Shown here in pieces: positions 44,007 through 53,465 of a stretch of DNA of 64,000 nucleotides. The notes under the pieces were generated by a model. That model was not told where the DNA came from and did not search any database. It saw only the letters and a list, made by a program, of their open reading frames with translations. A program made the translations under genes and the position numbers. Source of the stretch: an uncultured Flavobacterium sp. (lineage in GTDB: Bacteria > Bacteroidota > Bacteroidia > Flavobacteriales > Flavobacteriaceae); the NCBI RefSeq assembly GCF_963422545.1, contig NZ_OY730238.1, forward strand, positions 62,001-126,000, given 5' to 3'. Every line of letters starts with the position of its first letter. The stretch's first letter is position 1.

Positions 44007-44672
44007 TTAAACCTTTTTAAAAGCTCTAAACATCTCGCGCTTTCCTGGTGGTCCTGCTAATTTTTCGACTGTAAATCCAACTTCTATCATACTTCTTTTA
44101 ACAACTCCGCGAGCGGCGTATGTTACTAAAACGCCATTTGGCTTTAAACTAGTATACATTTTCCGAAAAATTTCAGTACTCCAAAGCTCCGGTTGCACTC
44201 GATATCCGAAGGCATCAAAGTAAATCAAATCAAAAATTTCAAAATCGTCTATTTCATCAAAAAATTGTTTCCTTTTGGTTAACGAAAAATCAGAAGTTAT
44301 ATCAATCTTATGATTCCATTCGCTTTCATGCATCTTTTCGAATATACCCTTATATTGATCTGCTTCTAATTCAGCCACATAATTCATCTCTAAAACCTCT
44401 CTGGCATCAACTGGATATGCTTCTACTCCAACATAATCGATTTTCTGTTGCTTTGCGTTTGATTCTAAAAAAGTAATAAAAGCATTTAGCCCCGTTCCAA
44501 AACCAATTTCAAGAATACTCACCGGATTATTTTCAAATAATGAAAGTCCGTTTTTTATAAATACATGTTTTGCTTCCTGAATTGCGCCGTGTTTAGAATG
44601 ATAACATTCATCCCATTCTTTCAAATGAATTGTTGTTGAACCATCCAGCGTTTTAATTATCTCTCTTTCCAC
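44007..44672 (-). CDS. mnmD: tRNA mnm5s2U34 methyltransferase MnmD
   Basis: A 221-aa SAM-dependent methyltransferase. GSTTIHLKEWDECYHSKHGAIQEA is the MnmC(m)/MnmD start and SILEIGFGTGLNAF is the SAM-binding motif. FDLIYFDAFGYRVQPELWS and the C-terminal LAGPPGKREMFRA complete the family. It lacks the FAD oxidase half of MnmC, as in many bacteria. It adds the last methyl group to wobble uridine in tRNAs such as tRNA-Lys(UUU). Confidence 0.9.
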   Translation of the reverse strand: MEREIIKTLDGSTTIHLKEWDECYHSKHGAIQEAKHVFIKNGLSLFENNPVSILEIGFGTGLNAFITFLESNAKQQKIDYVGVEAYPVDAREVLEMNYVAELEADQYKGIFEKMHESEWNHKIDITSDFSLTKRKQFFDEIDDFEIFDLIYFDAFGYRVQPELWSTEIFRKMYTSLKPNGVLVTYAARGVVKRSMIEVGFTVEKLAGPPGKREMFRAFKKV

Positions 44673-44979
44673 TATTTATGAATTTGTAGTACAATTTTGT
44701 ACGTTTTAAAGCCTTTTTCTGAGTCAAATTTAGGTAAAACAAATGCGTAAAGCCTTAAAAATCCGTACTTTTTTCATAAATTCTTTATAAAATCAAGCGT
44801 TTTTTTTGACTTTATTATAAGATAAATAAATCTCAGTTAAAGGCACTAAATAATGCAGTTTTACTAAGCAAATTATATATTTTTACTTAATTTTGCAGTA
44901 AATAAATTCTAATTTATACCACGTCATTACTTTAGATTTATCTATTGAAATGAAAATTACATAAAAAACTTACATTATT
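44673..44979. other. Divergent intergenic region of mnmD and ilvE
   Basis: No gene. TAATTTTG at 44888-44895 is a candidate ilvE promoter box. GTACAATTTTGTAC at 44689-44702 is a 14-bp palindrome just upstream of mnmD. Confidence 0.5.
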
Positions 44980-46050
44980 ATGAGTACAACTCAAGCAGGC
45001 AAGATTGAAATCAGAAAAGCAACTTCGTCAAAAATAAGCGCAGTAGACTTTGAAAACTTAAGCTTTGGTGCTGTTTTTACAGACCATTTATTCGAATGTG
45101 ATTTTAAAAATGGAGAGTGGCAAAATCCTGTCATTAAGCCTTATGCTCCAATTTTAATGGATCCTTCTTCTAAAGTCTTTCATTACGGGCAGGCTATTTT
45201 TGAAGGAATGAAAGCTTATAAAGATGACAATAATGATGTTTGGTTGTTTAGACCAGATGAAAACTTCAAACGTTTTAATAATTCTGCAGTTCGTATGGCA
45301 ATGCCTGAAATTCCGGAATCTATTTTTATGGATGGTTTGAATGAATTATTAAAAATTGATCAGGAATGGATTCAAAGAGGAAACGGAGCGAGTATGTATA
45401 TCCGTCCTTTTATGATCGCTACCGGTGCCGGAGTTATCGCAAATCCTTCTGACGAATATAAATTTATGATTTTACTTTCTCCTGCAAAATCTTATTATGC
45501 AGGCGAAGTAAAAGTTATTATTGCTGAACATTATAGTAGAGCTGCAAATGGTGGAATTGGAGCTGCAAAAGCTGCAGGAAACTATGCTGCACAGTTTTAC
45601 CCAACAAACTTAGCAAACAAAGATGGTTTTCAACAAGTAATCTGGACAGATGATGCAACGCATACTAAACTGGAAGAAGCCGGAACTATGAACGTTTTTT
45701 TTAGAATTAATGATACTTTATTGACCGCTCCAACAAGCGAAAGAATTTTAGATGGTATTACCAGAAAAAGTTTGATTGCTATGGCAGAAAAAGAAGGTCT
45801 TAAAGTAGAAGTTCGTCCTGTTATTGTTTCAGAATTAGTAGAAGCTGCTAAAAACGGATCTCTAAAAGAAATTTTTGGTGCAGGAACTGCAGCAGTTATC
45901 AGTGTTATTAAAGGATTCTCTTATCAGGATGCTTATTATGAAATGGCTCCTATTGAGAATACTTACGGTGCTCTTTTAAAAGAAAAACTAACAAATCTTC
46001 AAAATAAACTTTCTGAAGATACTTTTGGATGGACTGTAAAAGTTCAATAA
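44980..46050 (+). CDS. ilvE: Branched-chain amino acid aminotransferase
   Basis: A 356-aa fold-type IV PLP enzyme. MDPSSKVFHYGQAIFEGMKAY, RPFMIATG, GAAKAAGNYAAQFYPTNLA (the Lys region), TKLEEAGTMNVFFRI and GTAAVISVIKG match the long IlvE form. It makes and degrades Val, Leu and Ile in the cytoplasm. The terminator at 46075-46107 follows directly. Confidence 0.93.
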   Translation: MSTTQAGKIEIRKATSSKISAVDFENLSFGAVFTDHLFECDFKNGEWQNPVIKPYAPILMDPSSKVFHYGQAIFEGMKAYKDDNNDVWLFRPDENFKRFNNSAVRMAMPEIPESIFMDGLNELLKIDQEWIQRGNGASMYIRPFMIATGAGVIANPSDEYKFMILLSPAKSYYAGEVKVIIAEHYSRAANGGIGAAKAAGNYAAQFYPTNLANKDGFQQVIWTDDATHTKLEEAGTMNVFFRINDTLLTAPTSERILDGITRKSLIAMAEKEGLKVEVRPVIVSELVEAAKNGSLKEIFGAGTAAVISVIKGFSYQDAYYEMAPIENTYGALLKEKLTNLQNKLSEDTFGWTVKVQ

Positions 46051-46074
46051 TCAAAATTTACCTAATATATTGTT

Positions 46075-46107
46075 ACACCTGACAGGTTTTTAAAACCTGT
46101 CAGGTGT
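46075..46107 (+). terminator. Terminator after ilvE
   Basis: Sixteen-bp perfect arms beginning ACACCTGACAGGTTTT, then a T run. It is related to the hairpin at 25136-25168. Confidence 0.85.
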
Positions 46108-46136
46108 TTTTTTATTATTAAAAATTGCATCACAAA

Positions 46137-46727
46137 ATGATTCAGAACCTGGTTTTAAAGAATATTGCAAAACATATTTCGCTTGACGAAAATGAAATAA
46201 CCTATTTTCTTTCAATACTAAAAGAAAAGAAATATCCTAAAAAAAGCATTATTTTAAAAGAAGGAGAAATTTGCAGAACCATAAATTTTGTTCAATCCGG
46301 AACTTTAAGAGCATTTTATAGAGATCCAGAAGGAAAAGAATCGACTATTATGTTTGCCATTTCTGACTGGTGGATTACTGATATGTCTTGTTTTATAAAC
46401 CAACAACCTGCAATGCTGAATATCGAAACACTCGAAGAAAGCGTAATACTTCATTTGCAAAAAGAAGATTTGGATGATTTATATCTTAAGATTCCAAAAT
46501 TCGAACGATTCTTCAGAATCATAATGCAAAACGCTTATATACGAGAACAATTGAGAGTTATTCAAAATCTTTCGCTTTCGGCAGAACAACGTTATCATAT
46601 TTTTTTAGACAAATATCCACAGGTAGCAAAACAAGTTACGCAAAAACAAATCGCTTCTTATTTAGGAATTACTCCTGAGTTTTTAAGTATGATACGAGCC
46701 AACAAAAACAAATCGTCAATTTCTTAA
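46137..46727 (+). CDS. Crp/Fnr-family regulator
   Basis: A 196-aa protein starting MIQNLVLKN; a TTG 12 bases upstream is a weaker start. The N-terminal cyclic-nucleotide-binding-like fold has KSIILKEGEICRTINFVQSGTLRAFY and the C-terminal helix-turn-helix has VTQKQIASYLGITPEFLSMIRA. It lacks the RxS ligand motif of true Crp. The effector is unknown. Confidence 0.85.
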   Translation: MIQNLVLKNIAKHISLDENEITYFLSILKEKKYPKKSIILKEGEICRTINFVQSGTLRAFYRDPEGKESTIMFAISDWWITDMSCFINQQPAMLNIETLEESVILHLQKEDLDDLYLKIPKFERFFRIIMQNAYIREQLRVIQNLSLSAEQRYHIFLDKYPQVAKQVTQKQIASYLGITPEFLSMIRANKNKSSIS

Positions 46728-46784
46728 ACTACATTATTTTTTTAGTGTGATATCTTCACGTGCTTTGTAAAAAAAACAGAAGAT

Positions 46785-47141
46785 ATGCTTATACTTATTG
46801 CAGGTCCGTATCGTGGCGGAACAAATGACGATCCAAAATTAATTCAACAAAATTTAGACAAATTAGAAGCTGTTGCACTTCCATTATTCAGAATGGGACA
46901 TTTACCCGTAATTGGCGAATGGTTGGCACTACCCCTACTTCATTTAGCAGGTTCAAAACAAATTGGCGACAGCGTTTGGGACGAAATACAATATCCTGTC
47001 GCACATCGGCTTCTTGAAAAATGTGATGCCGTCCTTCGACTGGAAGGCGAATCAAAAGGAGCTGACAATGATGTTCGAATTGCCAAAGAAAGAGGCTTGA
47101 AAATCTATTACAGTTTAGAAGATATTCCGGCTGCAGAATAA
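46785..47141 (+). CDS. DUF4406 / nucleoside-deoxyribosyltransferase-like protein
   Basis: A 118-aa Rossmann-like protein. LILIAGPYRGGTNDDP at the start and CDAVLRLEGESKGADNDVRIAKERG near the end match DUF4406 and nucleoside 2-deoxyribosyltransferase-like folds. It follows the Crp gene by 57 bases. The reaction is uncertain. Confidence 0.75.
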   Translation: MLILIAGPYRGGTNDDPKLIQQNLDKLEAVALPLFRMGHLPVIGEWLALPLLHLAGSKQIGDSVWDEIQYPVAHRLLEKCDAVLRLEGESKGADNDVRIAKERGLKIYYSLEDIPAAE

Positions 47142-47146
47142 CAAAC

Positions 47147-47187
47147 AAAAATCCCTACTAAGTTTTAGAAACCTAATAGGGATTTTT
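47147..47187. terminator. Bidirectional terminator
   Basis: Arms AAAAATCCCTA and TAGGGATTTTT between the DUF4406 and pyrophosphohydrolase genes. Confidence 0.85.
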
Positions 47188-47190
47188 TAT

Positions 47191-47571
47191 TTAAAGCAAT
47201 TTCGAAAAATCCGGTTTAAAATAATTCGGACCTTTCATTACTTTTCCGTCTTCTCTGTAAATTGGCTGTCCATCTTCACCAAGTTTACTCATATTACTAC
47301 GCTGAATTTCGTCAAAAACAGCTTCAATTTTATCCTGCAAACCATGTTCGATAATTGTTCCGCACAAAATATACATCATATCTCCCAGTGCATCAGCAAT
47401 TTCAACCAAATCATTATTTTGAACTGCTTCAAGATATTCCTCGTTTTCTTCTTTCATTAAATTATAACGAAGCAGTTTTTTTGTTTCTCCCAAATCAGCA
47501 ATTGGAGATTGACTATGACCTATTTTAAAAGCAGTATGAAATTCAGTTACTGCATCAAGTTGTTTCCTCAT
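47191..47571 (-). CDS. MazG-like / PRA-PH nucleotide pyrophosphohydrolase
   Basis: A 126-aa all-alpha NTP pyrophosphatase-like protein. MKEENEEYLEAVQNNDLVEIADALGDMMYILCGT carries the EExxE ... ExxD metal-binding pattern. It probably hydrolyses non-canonical or excess nucleotides to monophosphates. Monocistronic. Confidence 0.85.
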   Translation of the reverse strand: MRKQLDAVTEFHTAFKIGHSQSPIADLGETKKLLRYNLMKEENEEYLEAVQNNDLVEIADALGDMMYILCGTIIEHGLQDKIEAVFDEIQRSNMSKLGEDGQPIYREDGKVMKGPNYFKPDFSKLL

Positions 47572-47652
47572 GATTTTAATTGATTAAATGAAGTGGCAAA
47601 TTAGCAACAATTCATATACAATTCTCTAAATTTGTCAAAAATAATTTTTAGT

Positions 47653-47841
47653 ATGTTTAGTCAAGGACAATTAATATTCGCACTCTGTTTTTTTATTGCA
47701 TTTGTAATCGTAATGATATTTGCTTATCGAAAAGATCTCGCTCTTCACAAAATTTTCTACAAAGGAAACTATAAAGTATTAATCGTGTTCTTGCTTTTTA
47801 TTGCGATTTTGTTTCTGATTAAATTCTTTTTCAAAAGATAG
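47653..47841 (+). CDS. Small two-helix membrane protein
   Basis: A 62-aa protein starting MFSQGQLIFALCFF, with two hydrophobic segments (about 8-25 and 42-58) separated by a basic loop. Function unknown. An in-frame TTG upstream is not preferred. Confidence 0.65.
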   Translation: MFSQGQLIFALCFFIAFVIVMIFAYRKDLALHKIFYKGNYKVLIVFLLFIAILFLIKFFFKR

Positions 47842-48031
47842 TCTTCAAAATAATCGATCAGATTTGTAAATAAAAATAAATCTCAGGAAATTACAATTAA
47901 ACCTCTTCATAATCGTTTTATTTGAAACTTTTATTGATCAGATAAATTTATAAAGTGTATTTTTATTGCGCCGCTATTAGTGCGACTAGTAATAAAATTT
48001 ATAACTTTACGACTCCAAACAACCTACTACA

Positions 48032-49168
48032 ATGAAGATTTTAAAATATTTATTTCTTTTATTATTATTAAGCTTAGTTGCTCTCACTGTTTTTGTCGCT
48101 ACCCAAAAAGGGATTTTTTCTGTAGAAAGAAGTAAAGTGATCAATTCACCAAAAGCGACCGTGTATAACTATGTAAATGATTTTAGAAATTACGAAGATT
48201 TTGAATCCTGGTCTGTAGAAGATCCTTCTATAAAAATGACTTTCCCTAATAAAACAATTGGAAATGGAGCTTCATTTTATTTTGCCAGTCCTGATGGAGC
48301 AGGAAATGTAATCACCCTTAAAACTAAAGATGGAGAAAGCATTCAACAAAAAATGAAATATGACGGAACTGAAGCTGATGTAAATTGGACTTTTAAAGAT
48401 ACTTTGGCAGGAAAAACTAAAGTTACCTGGAAAGGAACCGGAACAATGAGCTTTCTTTTCAAAATTTATACTGCTTTAAACGGAGGTTCTGATAAAGTTA
48501 TTGGAACTATTTATGAAAAAAGCCTTGCAAACATTGACAAAAACTTAGATTACGAAACAAAAACCTATACTATAAAAGTAAACGGAGTTGTGAAGAAAAC
48601 AGAAACTCCTTATATCAAGCAAACGTTTACAAGTGAAATTTCGAAAGTAAATAAAAATGCCCGAGTTGTAATTCCGAAACTTATTGAGTTTAGCAAAACT
48701 AATGGTTTATCTACAAACGGAAAACCTTTTATTATTTACCATACTTATGACACCACAACCGGATTGGCAAAAATTTCGATTTGTTTACCAACAAACAGAG
48801 AGATTACGACAACTTCAGGAAGTGACATCATTGGTGGTAAACTGAATGGCTTTGAGGCTGTAAAAACAACTCTTATAGGAGATTACTCCCATACAAATGA
48901 AGCAATTGCAAAAACAACAGCTTACATAAACAACGAAAAAATCTTTCCTGATTTAAGCTGGTCACATATTGAAATTTTAACGATCAATAAATTAGACGTA
49001 AAAAGTCCGTCTAAGTTAATGACCGAAATTTATTTTCCAACTAAACCAAAAGTGGTTCCGGTTGCAAAAGTTCCGGTTTACAAACCACAATCAACAGATT
49101 CTACAGAACCAAAACCTGTAACAACTCCAGCAGCAAAAACTCCTGAAGAAGAGCAATCAGAATTTTAA
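48032..49168 (+). CDS. SRPBCC-fold and GyrI-like protein, membrane-anchored
   Basis: A 378-aa protein with an N-terminal transmembrane/signal segment (about 5-25). It has an SRPBCC (polyketide-cyclase-like) domain at about 30-185, starting SVERSKVINSPKATVYNYVNDFRNYEDFESW, and a GyrI/AraC-effector-like C-terminal domain (about 195-345). A Pro/Thr-rich tail follows. It likely binds a hydrophobic ligand; the ligand is unknown. Confidence 0.8.
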   Translation: MKILKYLFLLLLLSLVALTVFVATQKGIFSVERSKVINSPKATVYNYVNDFRNYEDFESWSVEDPSIKMTFPNKTIGNGASFYFASPDGAGNVITLKTKDGESIQQKMKYDGTEADVNWTFKDTLAGKTKVTWKGTGTMSFLFKIYTALNGGSDKVIGTIYEKSLANIDKNLDYETKTYTIKVNGVVKKTETPYIKQTFTSEISKVNKNARVVIPKLIEFSKTNGLSTNGKPFIIYHTYDTTTGLAKISICLPTNREITTTSGSDIIGGKLNGFEAVKTTLIGDYSHTNEAIAKTTAYINNEKIFPDLSWSHIEILTINKLDVKSPSKLMTEIYFPTKPKVVPVAKVPVYKPQSTDSTEPKPVTTPAAKTPEEEQSEF

Positions 49169-49240
49169 AAAAAAGTTCAGACCGATTAAACCTTTTGTTT
49201 AAAATTCATTCTAATACTAAAGTTTGATAAATCAAAAAGT

Positions 49241-49783
49241 TTGATAGACGAGAAGGAATTTATACAACAGTTACTAGATCCTAAAACGCAAAACACAGCG
49301 TTTCAAAAGCTCTTGTCTGATTACCAGAGACCTTTGTATTCTCATATTCGAAACATTGTCTTGAATCATGATGACGCAGATGATGTCTTGCAGAATACTT
49401 TTGTAAAAGTTTATCAATACCTGAAAAATTTTAAAGGAGAAAGTAAACTTTTTTCCTGGATGTATCGAATTGCTACTAATGAAGCCTTGACTTTTTTAAA
49501 CCAAAAGGCAAAATTAAACGGAATAACATCTGAAGCATTACAAAATAAAACCATCGACAATTTAAAAGCCGATGAATATTTTGACGGAGACGACATTCAG
49601 ATAAAACTTCAGAAAGCCATAGTTACATTGCCTGAAAAGCAGCAATTGGTTTTTAAAATGAAGTATTTTGAAGAATTAAAATACGAAGAAATAGCAGAAA
49701 TTTTAGGAACTTCGGTAGGCGCCTTAAAAGCTTCTTATCATCATGCCGTAAAAAAAATTGAAATATATGTTACATCAAATTAA
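49241..49783 (+). CDS. ECF-type RNA polymerase sigma factor
   Basis: A 180-aa sigma-70 family protein (TTG start). Region 2 is FQKLLSDYQRPLYSHIRNIVLNHDDADDVLQNTFVKVYQYL. Region 4 is LPEKQQLVFKMKYFEELKYEEIAEILGTSVGALKASYHHAVKKI. The next two genes look like its partners, so it probably controls an envelope-stress regulon. Confidence 0.9.
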   Translation: MIDEKEFIQQLLDPKTQNTAFQKLLSDYQRPLYSHIRNIVLNHDDADDVLQNTFVKVYQYLKNFKGESKLFSWMYRIATNEALTFLNQKAKLNGITSEALQNKTIDNLKADEYFDGDDIQIKLQKAIVTLPEKQQLVFKMKYFEELKYEEIAEILGTSVGALKASYHHAVKKIEIYVTSN

Positions 49784-49816
49784 ACCTTTTGTAACAAAAT
49801 CTATCTTATTGTTATT

Positions 49817-50233
49817 ATGAAAGCATTTAAATTAGAAAACGAACCGAAAATACCCACCGGATTTAAAACTCCGGATCATTACTTTGATGACCTTTCGGCA
49901 AAAGTTTTACAACAGATTAACGAAGAAAAAGAAGTAAAAGTAATTCCGTTTTACAAACGCAAAAAAGTAATTTCAATTCTTGCTGCTGCCGTTATCATTA
50001 TTGCCTTAATGATTCCTATAGCAAACAATTACAACCAAACTTCTAAAGAACTTGACGAAGATACTTTAGAAACCTATTTAGCTTATCAGTCAAACTTGAA
50101 TCAATATGATTTGATTCAGAATTTAGACACTAAAGACATTCAAAAACTAAATAAAAATGTTATAATAGAAGATGAAACTCTAGAAGATATCTTATCTTCA
50201 AGTCCAAATATAGAACATTTAATTACTGAATAA
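49817..50233 (+). CDS. Probable membrane-bound anti-sigma partner
   Basis: A 138-aa protein with one membrane segment at about 56-74 (VISILAAAVIIIALMIPIA). The cytoplasmic N-terminal side is short and the periplasmic part acidic. It lies 33 bases after the sigma gene and 15 before the next gene. Sequence similarity to known anti-sigma factors is not clear. Confidence 0.7.
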   Translation: MKAFKLENEPKIPTGFKTPDHYFDDLSAKVLQQINEEKEVKVIPFYKRKKVISILAAAVIIIALMIPIANNYNQTSKELDEDTLETYLAYQSNLNQYDLIQNLDTKDIQKLNKNVIIEDETLEDILSSSPNIEHLITE

Positions 50234-50248
50234 AACAAAACTTAAAAG

Positions 50249-50707
50249 ATGAAAATCAAAAATATACTACCGATAATTCTGTTTCTAGTAAGTTTTTCCT
50301 TTTATGCACAAAACGATAGAACAGACGAGAAACGCGAAAAAATTAAAGCTTACAAAGTTTCTTTTTTAACGACTGAATTGGAACTAACTCCTGCAGAAGC
50401 AGAAAAATTCTGGCCAATTTATAATGCTTTTGACGATAAACAATTCGAATTAAGACATCAAAAAATGAAAACATATTTGCAGCGACTAGATGCAGATAAT
50501 ATCAATTCGATTTCTGAAAAAGAAGCTGCAACTGTACTCTCTCAAATGGAAAGCACTGAAAAAGAATTGTACCTTTTAAGAGTAAAATATAATTCAGATA
50601 TAAAAAAGATACTCTCTTCAAAAAAGATATTAAAACTGAAAAAATCAGAAGACGATTTTAATCGAAAATTGCTAAAACAATACCGGGATAAAGCAGGTAA
50701 AGAATAA
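50249..50707 (+). CDS. Exported helical sensor-type protein of the sigma operon
   Basis: A 152-aa protein with a signal peptide (SFYAQND). The helical body has LTPAEAEKFWPIYNAFDDKQFELR and LLRVKYNSDIKKILSSKKILKLKKSEDDF, the Spy/CpxP-like pattern seen in proteins annotated as sensors of ECF sigma factors in Flavobacteria. It may sense envelope stress and act on the upstream partner. Confidence 0.78.
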   Translation: MKIKNILPIILFLVSFSFYAQNDRTDEKREKIKAYKVSFLTTELELTPAEAEKFWPIYNAFDDKQFELRHQKMKTYLQRLDADNINSISEKEAATVLSQMESTEKELYLLRVKYNSDIKKILSSKKILKLKKSEDDFNRKLLKQYRDKAGKE

Positions 50708-50734
50708 TTACCGACTCATAAGAAACAACAGCGA

Positions 50735-50780
50735 TAAGAACCCTATATAATAATACTTGCTTTATTATTTAGGGTTCTTA
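50735..50780. terminator. Bidirectional terminator
   Basis: Arms TAAGAACCCTA and TAGGGTTCTTA with an inner AT stem, between the convergent sensor and BNR genes. Confidence 0.8.
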
Positions 50781-50790
50781 TTATTTTGAA

Positions 50791-51852
50791 CTATTTAAAG
50801 CGAAGTCTTACTACTTTATTATGACCTGCAGCAATTGCAGTATTTCTATTGACAAAGCGAATTGTAAAAAGTTTAGAATCAGTAGACAATTGCATCCAGT
50901 TTTCGCCACCATTTTGAGAATATTGTATTCCTTCAGAACCTACACAAACAATTTCTTTACCATTTCCGCCCGGAACGTACTGCACACATGATGCATAACC
51001 AAACCCCATATCCTGACCAATTAATTGCCAGGTTTTCCCGCCATCTTTAGTAAAAGCTTTATTATCTGATTTTTTGTTTGTAAGTTCATAATCACCACCG
51101 GCAATAAATCCGTTTTTAGAATCGTAGAAATCAGCTGTAAAAATACCCGTCATAGTTTTTCCATGAACAATAGGAGTTTCAACAACTTTCCATGTTTTTG
51201 CCTTATCTGGAGAATAAAAAACACGCGCTTTTTTTCCTCCTGAAACCAGCCATGTATCATCACCTTTTATTACAATATTTGAATTACTGGCTGCAAAAGC
51301 TGCTTCACCATTGGCATTTGTTGGTAATTTATCTGATAATAATTTTGTCCAGGTTTCTCCTCCATCACGAGTTACAATAATCGAAAAAGTATCTTCAGTT
51401 GGATCTCCAATAGCGATTCCTTCTTTATCATTCCAGAATTGCATACTGTCGTAAAATATTTTTGGATGCACTTCTTTATAGACCAATTTTACTTTATTTG
51501 TTTTTTTAGAAACGGAATAAAGTAATGCCGGATTTCCAACACTTAACAGAAAAATATCTTTTGAAGTTTGAGCTATACTTCTAAACTCTAATTTTAAAGT
51601 ATCACGATAAATATGCTCTTCGAATTTCTCTTTTTTATCTAAATCATAGTATCCAAAACGAGAATTATCAGCTCCGTACCAAACTTTATTTTTATCAATC
51701 GATATGGCTCTAATACTGATTTTATCCTGAAATAAAGTATCAATTTGTATTGATGTAAAACCACTATAAAACATCTTATTATCACTATCACTCAGCGTTT
51801 TAAAGGATACAAACAAAATAAAAGCGCCACAAAATAATAATACTTTTTTCAT
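50791..51852 (-). CDS. BNR/sialidase-like beta-propeller protein, exported
   Basis: A 353-aa protein with a signal peptide. Asp-box/BNR repeats include VTRDGGETWTKL, SPDKAKTWKVV, TKDGGKTWQLI and SQNGGENWMQL, typical of a six-bladed propeller. There are no sialidase catalytic residues visible. It resembles proteins annotated as BNR-repeat or oxidoreductase in Bacteroidota. Probably binding or scaffolding. Confidence 0.82.
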   Translation of the reverse strand: MKKVLLFCGAFILFVSFKTLSDSDNKMFYSGFTSIQIDTLFQDKISIRAISIDKNKVWYGADNSRFGYYDLDKKEKFEEHIYRDTLKLEFRSIAQTSKDIFLLSVGNPALLYSVSKKTNKVKLVYKEVHPKIFYDSMQFWNDKEGIAIGDPTEDTFSIIVTRDGGETWTKLLSDKLPTNANGEAAFAASNSNIVIKGDDTWLVSGGKKARVFYSPDKAKTWKVVETPIVHGKTMTGIFTADFYDSKNGFIAGGDYELTNKKSDNKAFTKDGGKTWQLIGQDMGFGYASCVQYVPGGNGKEIVCVGSEGIQYSQNGGENWMQLSTDSKLFTIRFVNRNTAIAAGHNKVVRLRFK

Positions 51853-51974
51853 ATAGGTTAAGATTTATTTGTTGCTAAAATACAATTAATTCTAACATAT
51901 AATTTAAGTTTTGTTTTTTTTTCTGGCACAGTAATTGGATATCATCAAAATATCAAACTTAATATGATTTTGTC

Positions 51975-53330
51975 ATGAAAACTAAATTACTTTTAATAGC
52001 CATTATAGCAATAGGTTTTGCCTCTTGTACAGCACAAAGCCAAACTACTGTTTATGCAAAAAACTCAGATATCAGCGATAACTTAGATTTAAGAGCCGTT
52101 GCATCGATGTTTGGAGAATCAGCAAATCTTCAGGATTTTGAAAGACGCCTGAACGATCCAAAATATCAAATTTCAAATCTTGATTTAAATGATGACAATC
52201 AAGTTGATTATTTACGTGTTATCGAATCTGTAGAAAACAGAACACACGTTGTAATTATTCAAGCGGTTCTTGACCGTGATGTTTATCAGGATGTTGCTAC
52301 AATTGATATAGAAAGAGATAATTATAATAGAGTTAACGTTCAGGTTGTAGGTAACACTTATTTGTACGGAGACAATTATATTTATGAGCCGGTTTATAAC
52401 GTAACTCCAGTGATTTACACTTCATTTTGGGTTACAAATTACAGACCATACTACTCTACTTGGGGTTGGGGATACTACCCAACATATTATTCAGCATGGA
52501 GACCTTACCCAGTTTACAGATATAGAAACAATATCGATATTTGCCTTAACGTAAGCAATCATTATAACTATGTAAATTACAGAAGAAGTTATGTTGCACC
52601 GGTTTTATGCCAATCAAGACGTACTTACGGATACGAAACCAGACGTCCTGACTACGGATTTTCTCAAAGACATTCTAATATAACTAACAGATATGATTTA
52701 GATCAAAGACGTGTTGCAAGCAGAGATTATAGTAGAGACTATAACAGAAACCAAGGCTCTTACGATACAAATAGATCATACACAGGAAGAACCTCAACAT
52801 CGACAGATTACAGAACTTCAAATGGAAGAACTTCTACTTCGACAGACTATAGTACTCCTAACAGAACTTATACTGACAACAGAACAAACTATGATAGAAG
52901 CTATAACACAAATCGTGTAAGTACAATGGGTAGAGATAACTCTGCTACAGTAAATAATCCTGTGAGAGTTGATAATACCAACAGAAGAGATTATAGTCAA
53001 AACAACGAAGGTTATTCAAGAGGAAACTCGCAAAATAGTATGAATACCAACAGAAGAGATTACGGTCAAAACAACGAAGGTTATTCAAGAGGAAACTCAC
53101 AAAATAATATGAGTACCGACAGAGTTTCAACTCCTCAAAGAACTGAATCTCCAAGAAGCTATTCAGAAAACAGAGGTTACTCAGAAAACAGAGCTAGTAC
53201 AGGAAGATCAGAAAGTTCTCAAAATACACAACGTTATGACACTCCAAGAGCCAGCCAGGAATCAAGAAGCAGTCAGCCACAAAGAGAAAGTGGTTCTAAC
53301 TCAAGAGGTAATGGCGGAAGAAGAGGTTAA
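51975..53330 (+). CDS. Lipoprotein with tyrosine-rich core and Asn/Ser/Arg-rich tail
   Basis: A 451-aa protein with a lipoprotein signal (lipobox GFASC). The first domain (about 30-135) contains LDLNDDNQVDYLRVIESVENRTHVVIIQAVL. Then a tyrosine-rich stretch and a low-complexity Asn/Ser/Arg-rich tail (about 240-451) with a 69-base tandem repeat (52977-53114). The tail might bind cell-wall glycans or nucleic acid. No known function. Confidence 0.78.
   Translation: MKTKLLLIAIIAIGFASCTAQSQTTVYAKNSDISDNLDLRAVASMFGESANLQDFERRLNDPKYQISNLDLNDDNQVDYLRVIESVENRTHVVIIQAVLDRDVYQDVATIDIERDNYNRVNVQVVGNTYLYGDNYIYEPVYNVTPVIYTSFWVTNYRPYYSTWGWGYYPTYYSAWRPYPVYRYRNNIDICLNVSNHYNYVNYRRSYVAPVLCQSRRTYGYETRRPDYGFSQRHSNITNRYDLDQRRVASRDYSRDYNRNQGSYDTNRSYTGRTSTSTDYRTSNGRTSTSTDYSTPNRTYTDNRTNYDRSYNTNRVSTMGRDNSATVNNPVRVDNTNRRDYSQNNEGYSRGNSQNSMNTNRRDYGQNNEGYSRGNSQNNMSTDRVSTPQRTESPRSYSENRGYSENRASTGRSESSQNTQRYDTPRASQESRSSQPQRESGSNSRGNGGRRG
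52977..53114 (+). repeat. Tandem 69-bp repeat inside the coding tail
   Basis: Two adjacent in-frame 69-base copies (52977-53045 and 53046-53114) encode near-identical 23-residue units, each containing NNEGYSRGNSQN. A likely hot spot for slippage. Confidence 0.85.
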
Positions 53331-53361
53331 TACTAAAAACCACATTTTCAGATAAAAATCT

Positions 53362-53387
53362 AAAGCACAATGTAACCATTGTGCTTT
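53362..53387 (+). terminator. Terminator after the lipoprotein gene
   Basis: Perfect arms AAAGCACAATG and CATTGTGCTTT with loop TAAC, then T8. Confidence 0.85.
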
Positions 53388-53465
53388 TTTTTATCTTTTT
53401 AATTATAATTGGCGCTATTTTGTTTTAAAACAGTAAATTTGCAACCGTCTTTTATAAAAACATAC

